Positions 16,884 to 22,409 of a DNA stretch of 22,409 bases are shown here, piece by piece. Within the stretch, counting starts at the first letter, position 1; each line of letters starts with the position of its first letter. The stretch is from positions 1 through 22,409 of the forward strand of contig CAKUEI010000021.1 of NCBI GenBank assembly GCA_934646175.1, written 5' to 3'. Both the position numbers and the translations under genes were made by a program. Under the pieces are notes generated by a model. That model was given only the letters and a program-made list of their open reading frames with translations. It was not told the DNA's origin and made no database searches. The DNA comes from an uncultured Oscillospiraceae bacterium (lineage in GTDB: Bacteria > Bacillota > Clostridia > Oscillospirales > Oscillospiraceae).

Positions 16884-18101
16884 ATGATGACGTTAGAGGA
16901 TTTCAAAGCCGCCCGCGGCGTTCTGTCGGGTGTGCTGAACGACACCCGGCTTGTCTACAGCAAGGCATTTTCCCGTGCCACCGGCAACCAGGTCTACATT
17001 AAGCCTGAAAATATGCAGGTCACCGGTGCTTACAAAATTCGCGGCGCTTACTATAAAATCAGCACCCTGACCGACGATCAGAAGCAGCGTGGTCTGATCA
17101 CTGCCTCCGCAGGCAACCATGCTCAGGGCGTGGCCTATGCGGCTCAGGCCGCCCACGTCCCCGCTACCATCTGCATGCCCAGCACCACCCCTCTGGTGAA
17201 GGTGAACAACACCAAGGACTACGGGGCGGAGGTCATCCTTCAGGGCGCCACCTTTGACGACGCAGCCGCCCTTGCCCTGCAGCTGGCGGAAGAGCGGGGC
17301 CTTACCTACATTCCGCCCTTCAACGACCTTACCGTGGCCACCGGTCAGGGTACCATTGCCTACGAGATCTTTCAGGACCTTCCCGATGTGGATGTCATTC
17401 TGATCCCCATCGGCGGCGGCGGACTGGCTGCCGGTGTCTCCACTCTGGCAAAGCTTTTGAACCCCAACGTCCGCGTCATCGGCGTGGAGCCTACGGGGGC
17501 CGCCTCCATGAAGGCCAGCATCGAGGCCGGTCATGTGGTCACCCTCCCCACGGTGGACACCATTGCGGACGGCGTCGCCGTCAAGACCCCCGGTGATTTA
17601 GTCTTCCCCTACATTCAGCAGAATGTGGACGAGATCATCACCATTGACGACACCGAGCTGGTGGAGGCCTTCCTCGACATGATGGAAAAGCACAAGATGG
17701 TGGTGGAAAACGCCGGATTGCTCCCCATCGCCGCACTTTATCATCTGGACTTCCGTGGGAAGAATGTGGTGCCTGTCCTCTCCGGCGGCAATATGGACGT
17801 GATCACCATGTCCTCGCTGGTGCAGCACGGTCTCATCAGCCGCGGCCGCATCTTCACTTTCTCCGTCCAGCTGCCGGACCGTCCGGGCGAGCTTTTGAAG
17901 GTCGCGGGCATCGTGGCCGGGGAAAACGGCAACATCATCAAGCTGCAGCATAACCAGTTCGTCAACATCAACCGCCAGAGCGGCGTGGAGCTGCGCGTCA
18001 CGCTGGAAGCCTTCGGTCACTCTCACAAGGCTCAGATCCTCTCCGCCCTGAAAAATCAGGGCTATGACGCCAAAGAGGTCATGACCGCCGACTATCTGTG
18101 A
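16884..18101 (+). CDS. ilvA: Threonine ammonia-lyase (threonine dehydratase) with ACT domain
   Basis: PLP enzyme deaminating L-threonine to 2-oxobutanoate and ammonia, the entry to isoleucine synthesis or to threonine breakdown. It has 405 residues. The PLP lysine is K51 in QVTGAYKIRGA (most relatives have TGSFK). The substrate loop is SAGNHAQGVA and the phosphate-binding glycine loop GGGGLAAG. From about residue 333 a C-terminal ACT domain starts (FTFSVQLPDRPGELLKVAG), as in the short, 400-residue clostridial form with a single regulatory domain. Whether it is biosynthetic (IlvA) or catabolic (TdcB-like) cannot be decided here, as no ilv or tdc genes are adjacent. GAGG lies ten bases before the first ATG. 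A hairpin lacking a T run follows the stop, so read-through into rpe is possible. Confidence 0.93.
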   Translation: MMTLEDFKAARGVLSGVLNDTRLVYSKAFSRATGNQVYIKPENMQVTGAYKIRGAYYKISTLTDDQKQRGLITASAGNHAQGVAYAAQAAHVPATICMPSTTPLVKVNNTKDYGAEVILQGATFDDAAALALQLAEERGLTYIPPFNDLTVATGQGTIAYEIFQDLPDVDVILIPIGGGGLAAGVSTLAKLLNPNVRVIGVEPTGAASMKASIEAGHVVTLPTVDTIADGVAVKTPGDLVFPYIQQNVDEIITIDDTELVEAFLDMMEKHKMVVENAGLLPIAALYHLDFRGKNVVPVLSGGNMDVITMSSLVQHGLISRGRIFTFSVQLPDRPGELLKVAGIVAGENGNIIKLQHNQFVNINRQSGVELRVTLEAFGHSHKAQILSALKNQGYDAKEVMTADYL

Positions 18102-18109
18102 TCCCAACT

Positions 18110-18137
18110 CCCTGCCGCCGGTGACCCGGCGGCAGGG
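18110..18137 (+). other. Strong hairpin after threonine ammonia-lyase, no T run
   Basis: A perfect 12-bp stem CCCTGCCGCCGG / CCGGCGGCAGGG with a 4-base TGAC loop, 8 bases after the stop codon. It is followed by TATCGTGC, not a T run, so it is more likely a 3'-end-protecting or processing hairpin than an intrinsic terminator. Confidence 0.7.
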
Positions 18138-18293
18138 TATCGTGCAAAACACGGCTTTTGCCCAAGGCCCCGGGACTTTCCCGGTCCTGCCGTGTGCCGT
18201 ATCCTATGCCCCGTTTCTTCCTTCGGTTCCGCCGCCTGGTGAGCGTCATGATACCACGCACACCTGTATTCTTCGTGAAATGAGGATAAAAGA

Positions 18294-18938
18294 ATGATTA
18301 AGATCGCCCCCTCCATCCTGTCCGCCGACTTTGCCAATCTCGAGCGTGACATCAAGAAGATCGCCACCGCCGACTGGGTCCATGTGGACGTGATGGACGG
18401 CCAGTTCGTCCCCAATCTCACCATCGGCGTTCCCGTGGTGAAATCCCTGCGGAAGGCCACGGACATGTTTCTGGACGTACATCTGATGATCACCGACCCC
18501 GCCCGTTATGTGGAGGCGTTTGCCAAGGCGGGGGCCGATCTGCTCTCCGTCCATCTGGAGGCCGCCGGTCCTCCCCGCATCCGGGAAGCGCTGGACATCA
18601 TGACCGCCTGCGGCGTGAAAAAGGCCGTTGCCCTCCGTCCCATCACCAAGGCGGAGTCCATTCTCCCTTACCTGGAGGAGCTGGACATGGTCCTGGTCAT
18701 GACGGTGGAGCCGGGCTTCGGTGGTCAGGCGTTCATGGGCCAGCAGCTGGATACCATCCGTCAGGTCCGCGCTCTCATCGACCGGGTCCACCCCGAATGC
18801 CTTTTGCAGGTGGACGGCGGCGTCAATACCAGCACCGCGAAGCTGTGCGTAGAGGCAGGGGCCAATGTTCTGGTGGCGGGCAGCGCCGTGTACGGTGCGG
18901 ACGACATTCCGGCGGCCATCGCTGCCCTCCGGGGCTGA
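18294..18938 (+). CDS. rpe: Ribulose-phosphate 3-epimerase
   Basis: Interconverts ribulose 5-phosphate and xylulose 5-phosphate in the non-oxidative pentose phosphate pathway. The 214-residue TIM barrel is full length. It opens with IAPSILSADF. The metal and catalytic residues are H30 and D32 (HVDVMDG), H63 (VHLM) and D174 (VDGGV). The phosphate-binding loops GFGGQ (141-145) and the terminal VAGSAVYG are intact. GAGGA precedes the ATG by seven bases. recR starts three bases after the stop codon, so the two are co-translated. The 190-base space upstream contains inverted repeats and a 25-codon frame, but no clear promoter was found. Confidence 0.96.
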   Translation: MIKIAPSILSADFANLERDIKKIATADWVHVDVMDGQFVPNLTIGVPVVKSLRKATDMFLDVHLMITDPARYVEAFAKAGADLLSVHLEAAGPPRIREALDIMTACGVKKAVALRPITKAESILPYLEELDMVLVMTVEPGFGGQAFMGQQLDTIRQVRALIDRVHPECLLQVDGGVNTSTAKLCVEAGANVLVAGSAVYGADDIPAAIAALRG

Positions 18939-18941
18939 GCC

Positions 18942-19550
18942 ATGGCAGGTTCCTTCTTTCCCCCCGCGCTGGAAAAGCTGGTGGAGCAGTTCGCCCGTCT
19001 TCCCGGCGTGGGCAATAAATCCGCCCAGCGCCTTGCCTTCTACGTTCTCTCCCTGCCCGAGGAGCAGGCCCGCGAATTTGCCGACGCCATTGTAGAGGCA
19101 AAGGAGCGCATCCACTGCTGCCCCATCTGCCAGAACCTGACGGACGGGGACGGGCCCTGCCCCATCTGCCAGAGTCCCCGGCGGGATCCTTCCACCATCT
19201 GCGTGGTGGCGGACCCCAAAGACGTTCTGGCCATGGAGCGGTCCCGGGAATATCACGGGCTTTACCATGTGCTCCACGGTGTCATCTCCCCCATGAATCA
19301 TGTGGGACCGGACGATCTGGAGATCAAGTCCCTGCTGGAACGGGTGGCCGCAGGCGGCATTCAGGAGGTCATCATGGCTACCAATCCGGACACGGAGGGG
19401 GAGGCCACCGCCATGTACCTCTCCCGGATGCTGAAGCCCTTTGGCGTCCGGGTCACCCGACTGGGGTACGGTGTTCCCGTGGGAAGTCATCTGGAATTCG
19501 CCGACGATGCCACCCTCAGCCGTGCGCTGGAGGGCCGTCGAGATATGTAA
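18942..19550 (+). CDS. recR: Recombination mediator RecR
   Basis: Works with RecO (and RecF) to load RecA on single-stranded gaps. The 202-residue protein has the helix-hairpin-helix LPGVGNKSAQRLAFY (20-34), a four-cysteine zinc motif (C60, C63, C73, C76), a Toprim domain from about residue 84 (ICVVADPKDVLAMER) and the conserved C-terminal GEATAMYLSR, PVGSHLEFAD and RALEGRR. At the first Toprim acidic position it has A90; this site varies among RecR proteins. There is hardly any ribosome binding site, so translation likely depends on coupling to rpe, whose stop is three bases away. In many Firmicutes recR follows dnaX; here it does not. Confidence 0.96.
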   Translation: MAGSFFPPALEKLVEQFARLPGVGNKSAQRLAFYVLSLPEEQAREFADAIVEAKERIHCCPICQNLTDGDGPCPICQSPRRDPSTICVVADPKDVLAMERSREYHGLYHVLHGVISPMNHVGPDDLEIKSLLERVAAGGIQEVIMATNPDTEGEATAMYLSRMLKPFGVRVTRLGYGVPVGSHLEFADDATLSRALEGRRDM

Positions 19551-19585
19551 CGGCTGGAAGTGCACTTTTCTTATAAGAAATAACG

Positions 19586-19620
19586 AAAATCCCGCGCGGG
19601 TCACCCGTGCGGGATTTTTT
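19586..19620. terminator. Shared bidirectional terminator between recR and the LOG gene
   Basis: A 15-bp stem (AAAATCCCGCGCGGG pairing with CCCGTGCGGGATTTT, one G-T pair) with a 3-base loop. The plus strand ends in six T and the minus strand in four T. It sits between two convergent genes, 5 bases from the LOG-family stop codon. Confidence 0.92.
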
Positions 19621-19625
19621 CAGCG

Positions 19626-20159
19626 TCAATGTTCTAAAATAAAGCGGATCTCGTCCAAATTCTCCGCAAAGTAAATGCCATCCTGCCGCTCTTTAGTGGA
19701 AAGATCCGCTTCAATCATATGTTCCAGCAGTGTCCTCAGGCTGTCGTAGTACCCGTTCAGGTTATAGAGGATGCATGGCGCGTCCAGATGATGCAGGGAT
19801 ACCTTGCTCATCACCTCGCTGATCTCCTCCAGCGTCCCCGTTCCGCCTGGCATGGCGATGAACGCCTCCCCCAGCCGGATCATCTTCTCCCGGCGCTCGG
19901 CCATGGTCTGGGTGACGATCAGCTCATCCAGGCCCTCCATCTCAAAGCCCTCGTCAATGAAAAACTGCGGCTCTACGCCGATGACCTTTCCGCCGCCTTC
20001 CATGGCCGCCTGCGCCAGCACCCCCATCAGCCCGCTTTTGGAGCCGCCGTAGACCAGCGTGTTCCCGTTTTCTCCGATGTACGCCCCCAGTTCCCGCACC
20101 GCTTCCTTCAGTCCCGGGTCATTTCCTTCCCGGGCGCCCAGATAGACCGTAATATTCAT
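19626..20159 (-). CDS. LOG family protein (TIGR00730 type nucleotide 5'-monophosphate phosphoribohydrolase)
   Basis: A 177-residue Rossmann-fold protein. It carries the two LOG signatures: YGGSKSGLMG (37-46) and PGGTGTLEE (104-112), the latter lining the active site. Plant and bacterial LOG enzymes release the base from cytokinin riboside monophosphates; many bacterial relatives also split AMP and similar nucleotides, so a purine-salvage role is plausible but unproven here. It is the third gene of the sfsA-GNAT-LOG run: its ATG overlaps the GNAT stop (ATGA), with GGAGG just upstream. Confidence 0.92.
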   Translation of the reverse strand: MNITVYLGAREGNDPGLKEAVRELGAYIGENGNTLVYGGSKSGLMGVLAQAAMEGGGKVIGVEPQFFIDEGFEMEGLDELIVTQTMAERREKMIRLGEAFIAMPGGTGTLEEISEVMSKVSLHHLDAPCILYNLNGYYDSLRTLLEHMIEADLSTKERQDGIYFAENLDEIRFILEH

Positions 20160-20860
20160 GGCTTTCCTCCATCCTTTCTTTCATACCAAACTGACTGTAC
20201 GCCGCATTCCGTAAAGCCCAGCTTTCGATACAGCGCCTGCGCACATTGGTTGGCGGAGGACACCAGCAGCCTGCACGCCTGGTATCCCTTCTCCTGCAGC
20301 GTCCTCAAGCAAAACAGCATCAGCGCCTTGCCCGCGCCCCTGCCCCGCTTTGCTTCCGCAATGCCAACGGAGCAGATCTCCGGCGTCTTTTCCAGCTTCA
20401 GCTCATAAATGCCCATGATCTCACCGCCGCGCACCAAAAATCCGGCCCGGAAGTCCTTTCCCCCAAGGCGCACACCATCCTCTTCCGTATAGGTGGCGGA
20501 ATTGGGCACAGCGAAAAAGCACTCGTTATAAAGGGCGAGGAAGGCCCTCTCTTCCCCCTTTTTCATCTTTTTCAGGCTGTAGCCCTTTTCCGCCGGGGGA
20601 ATTCTCCGCAGCGGCCGCATCATCCACAATAGTTCATGCTTTTTTTGAAGGCCTAGCTGCTCCGCAGTCTCCGCCGTCAGTCCCTCGCCGCTCACTAAGA
20701 TCTCCCGGGCGCCCTGCTGCCGCAGAAACCGCCAACCCTCTGCCAGCGCACCGGAAAGGCCCTCTGCCGTTTTCTCTTGTAAGAGCAGGTAACCCTTTCC
20801 TTTGGGTGTGATCTCCCCTTCGATGGCTTTCCAGGCAAATAGCTGTCCTTCGCCGCTCAT
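20156..20860 (-). CDS. GNAT family N-acetyltransferase
   Basis: A 234-residue protein. The C-terminal GNAT domain (about 92-230) has ICSVGIAEAKRGRGAGKALM (162-181), where RGRGAG is the acetyl-CoA pyrophosphate loop, and SANQCAQALYRKLGFTECG (204-222), the typical closing segment. The first 90 residues look like a degenerate half-domain (GYLLLQEKTAEGLSGALAEG), suggesting a tandem GNAT layout with only the second half active. The acceptor substrate is unknown. Its start overlaps the sfsA stop and its stop overlaps the LOG start, both by ATGA. Confidence 0.88.
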   Translation of the reverse strand: MSGEGQLFAWKAIEGEITPKGKGYLLLQEKTAEGLSGALAEGWRFLRQQGAREILVSGEGLTAETAEQLGLQKKHELLWMMRPLRRIPPAEKGYSLKKMKKGEERAFLALYNECFFAVPNSATYTEEDGVRLGGKDFRAGFLVRGGEIMGIYELKLEKTPEICSVGIAEAKRGRGAGKALMLFCLRTLQEKGYQACRLLVSSANQCAQALYRKLGFTECGVQSVWYERKDGGKP

Positions 20861-21546
20861 AGGCCATTCCCCTCTCCCAGTTCCACCGGGACTTCTTCCG
20901 CCAGCGTCAGGCTGTCCGGAGTCACCCGGCAGCTGCGTGCAAATACTTTAACACCGCTTTCCGCCGCTTCCCGCAGGGCTGCGCCGAATTCCGGGTGGGT
21001 CCGCTCATTGGGGCGGAAGCAACGGACGTTCTCCATCTGCACCACGAAGCACACTGCCGCTTCAAAGCCCTCCTCCCGGGCCTTTTTCAGCTCCCGCAGA
21101 TGCTTTACGCCCCGTTCCGTGGGGGCATCGGGAAATAGCACCACGCCGTCCTCTTCCAGCGTGACCCCCTTCACCTCCACAAAGCCTTTCTTCTCCCCTG
21201 CCTGCCAGGCAAAATCGAACCGGGAATTGCCCCAGGTCACCTCCGGCTTCCAGAGGCCGCCCCGCTGCCGCACCCATTCTAGAAACACCTTGTTTGGCGC
21301 CTGCGCGTCCATGTTGATCAGCCGCTGACCCTTTCGCACGGCGATGAGATCATACCGGGTCTTGCGCCCTTTGTGGGTCTCACCCCAGTCCTGTAGGTAC
21401 ACTGTTGCCCCCGGAATCAGCAGTTCTCGACAACGTCCTGTATTTTTCACATGTGATATTACACTTTGTCCTTGAATTTCCATTTCTGCGACAAAGCGGT
21501 TTGGCCGTTTCCGGAATCTTCCGGCCACGATATTCTCATATTGCAT
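20857..21546 (-). CDS. sfsA: DNA/RNA nuclease SfsA family protein
   Basis: The 229-residue length is typical. The N-terminal OB-like part has RFVAEM and HVKNTGRCRELLIPGATVYL (32-51). The C-terminal part has a PD-(D/E)xK-like core: D111 (RFDFAW), E124 and K126 (FVEVKGVTL), then FPDAPTERGVKHL (138-150). SfsA was first named for stimulating maltose fermentation in E. coli and has more recently been assigned to a nuclease fold; its cellular role is not settled. AGGTGAG lies before the ATG. It heads a three-gene run joined by ATGA overlaps and is divergent from the DUF1643 gene, whose -35 box covers the sfsA start codon. Confidence 0.95.
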   Translation of the reverse strand: MQYENIVAGRFRKRPNRFVAEMEIQGQSVISHVKNTGRCRELLIPGATVYLQDWGETHKGRKTRYDLIAVRKGQRLINMDAQAPNKVFLEWVRQRGGLWKPEVTWGNSRFDFAWQAGEKKGFVEVKGVTLEEDGVVLFPDAPTERGVKHLRELKKAREEGFEAAVCFVVQMENVRCFRPNERTHPEFGAALREAAESGVKVFARSCRVTPDSLTLAEEVPVELGEGNGL

Positions 21547-21569
21547 CTCGTCTCACCTGCTGGTATCAT
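21541..21569 (+). promoter_or_regulatory. Probable promoter of the DUF1643 gene
   Basis: TTGCAT (21541-21546), 17-base spacer, TATCAT (21564-21569), leader of about 50 bases. The -35 box coincides with the complementary start codon of sfsA, so the two divergent genes may interfere. No clear sfsA promoter was found. Confidence 0.5.
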
Positions 21570-21624
21570 AAAGGAAGATCGTTTCCCATAGCATACCACA
21601 CCACGGAAAGCGAGGCAACCATCC

Positions 21625-22242
21625 ATGCACATTCCAAGCTGTGAGACCAGCCAGTTGGAGCTCATCCCCTTCGCCCCAGCCCTTGCCGCGGCGGAGCAGC
21701 CTTCTCCGGATTACGACGTGGCCCGTTGGCTTTACGTTCCCAACGTTTACTCCGAGTACCGGTATATTTTGGGCACCCGCGGCGCCCATCCCCTCATCTG
21801 CGTGGGGATCAACCCCTCCACCGCTGCCCCCGATCATCTGGACAACACCCTGAAATCTGTCCAGCGCATTGCCCTGCACAACGGGTTTGACAGCTTTCTC
21901 ATGTTCAATGTCTACGCCCAGCGCGCCACCGACCCCGACCGGATGGAACTTCACTGCAACCCGCTACTTCATGCGGAAAACATGAAGGCATTCCAGTACA
22001 TTCTCTCCCTCGATCAAGGGGATGCGCCGGCCATCTGGGCCGCCTGGGGGGCGCTCATCGAAAAGCGGCCCTACCTTTCCTCCTGCGTCCGGGACATGAT
22101 CGCTCTGGGGGAGCAGTACCATGCACAGTGGTTTTCCGCCGGTGCACGCTCCAAAAAGGGACACCCGCACCATCCTCTGTATCTGAAAAAGGACAGCCTG
22201 CTGGACTCTTTCGATGTCTCCGCCTATCTGGATACCCTATAA
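21625..22242 (+). CDS. DUF1643 family protein
   Basis: A 205-residue soluble protein of unknown function. The family hallmarks are visible: GINPSTAAPDHLDNT (61-75), where Asn, Pro, Ser and Asp-Asn-Thr are conserved, FNVYAQRATDP (94-104), AAWGALI, and the closing GHPHHPLYL. The conserved polar residues and histidines hint at a nucleotide- or nucleic-acid-related enzyme related to uracil-DNA-glycosylase-like folds, but this is inference. GAGG lies nine bases before the ATG. It stands alone on the plus strand between sfsA and the end of the rRNA operon and has its own promoter and terminator. Confidence 0.88.
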   Translation: MHIPSCETSQLELIPFAPALAAAEQPSPDYDVARWLYVPNVYSEYRYILGTRGAHPLICVGINPSTAAPDHLDNTLKSVQRIALHNGFDSFLMFNVYAQRATDPDRMELHCNPLLHAENMKAFQYILSLDQGDAPAIWAAWGALIEKRPYLSSCVRDMIALGEQYHAQWFSAGARSKKGHPHHPLYLKKDSLLDSFDVSAYLDTL

Positions 22243-22249
22243 TTTTAAG

Positions 22250-22287
22250 AAGCGGGTGTCTGCTCCATGGAGCAGACACCCGCTTTT
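22250..22287 (+). terminator. Intrinsic terminator after the DUF1643 gene
   Basis: A 17-bp perfect stem (22250-22266 with 22269-22285) around a 2-base centre, ending in four T, 8 bases after the stop codon. Confidence 0.92.
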
Positions 22288-22299
22288 ACCGGTCAGGCA

Positions 22300-22335
22300 A
22301 AAGAAAACGGACAGCTTTGGCTGTCCGTTTTCTTT
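22300..22335 (-). terminator. Intrinsic terminator of the rRNA operon
   Basis: A 16-bp perfect stem AAAGAAAACGGACAGC / GCTGTCCGTTTTCTTT with a 4-base loop. On the minus strand it lies directly after the 5S rRNA and ends in TTTTCTTTT. Confidence 0.92.
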
Positions 22336-22409
22336 GTGTCGGCGTTACCTATTTTCCCAGTCCGTCTCCAGACAAGTATTTTCGGCGCAGATGAGCTTAA
22401 CTGCCGTGT
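22336..22409 (-). rRNA. 5S ribosomal RNA, 3' part (5' end beyond the window)
   Basis: The complement begins ACACGGCAGTTAAGCTC, the conserved 5S helix/loop segment (usually CCGAACACGG.AGTTAAGC), continues with GCGCCGA, CTTGTCTGGAGACGGA and CTGGGAAAATAGGTAACGCC, and ends next to the terminator. About 74 of the usual 115-120 bases are inside the window. The exact 3' end is uncertain by a few bases. The rest of the rRNA operon presumably lies to the right. Confidence 0.95.

Noticed and set aside
18225..18265. TGGTGAGC...ATACCACG upstream of rpe as a T-box or riboswitch remnant
   Set aside because: No AGGGTGGTACCGCG core, no specifier stem and no terminator follow; the match is only four bases on each side.
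18102..18293. Candidate promoter for rpe
   Set aside because: No -35/-10 pair with 16-18 base spacing was found; read-through from ilvA fits better.
18246..19604. A 452-codon minus-strand frame covering rpe and recR
   Set aside because: It spans two complete plus-strand genes and their junction, with antisense composition.

Overview
The window looks like a chromosomal segment from a GC-rich, low-oxygen Firmicute of the Oscillospirales type (Flavonifractor/Lawsonibacter/Intestinimonas-like). This is inferred from the gene families, the two butyrate kinases, a CIRCE heat-shock operator, LOG/SfsA/DUF1643 housekeeping neighbours and many GC-rich intrinsic terminators. No phage, insertion sequence, CRISPR array, tRNA or antibiotic-resistance gene was seen. 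The strongest non-coding signal is heat-shock control: a perfect CIRCE and a second, degenerate CIRCE upstream of hsp20-clpB.

Left part (1-8240, all minus strand). A glycogen branching enzyme (glgB) is cut by the left edge but carries its own promoter. Next come a secreted D-Ala-D-Ala carboxypeptidase, a type I L-asparaginase, a cytidylate-kinase-like protein, and the chaperones ClpB and Hsp20. Most of these units are separated by strong GC-rich hairpins. In several cases the hairpin sits so close to the next ribosome binding site that no promoter fits between them, which suggests tuned read-through.

Centre (8241-13050). A 400-base AT-richer control region carries the CIRCE elements (minus-strand heat-shock operon) and a clean promoter for the plus strand. 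Two tandem butyrate kinase paralogues follow, separated by a terminator and with no phosphate butyryltransferase beside them. Convergent to them is a 648-residue old-yellow-enzyme/FadH/BaiCD-type flavin-FeS reductase of unknown substrate with its own promoter.

Right centre (13116-16799, minus). A four-gene envelope-associated run, read in the order xpaC, telA, lemA-like, TPM-domain protein, starts from a TTGACA promoter. Back to back with it is the promoter for threonine ammonia-lyase (plus strand), followed by ribulose-5-phosphate 3-epimerase and RecR.

Right end (19586-22409). RecR converges on a minus-strand operon, sfsA - GNAT acetyltransferase - LOG-family nucleotide phosphoribohydrolase, whose three genes are joined by 4-base ATGA overlaps. 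A divergent DUF1643 gene follows, then paired terminators and the 3' part of a 5S rRNA on the minus strand, the tail of an rRNA operon that continues beyond the window.

Most of the content is ordinary core metabolism and maintenance. I did not find a clearly new multi-gene defence or mobile system. The items most worth a second look are the double CIRCE leader, the terminators placed directly before ribosome binding sites, the unpaired tandem butyrate kinases, the XpaC-TelA-LemA-TPM run and the uncharacterised flavin reductase.
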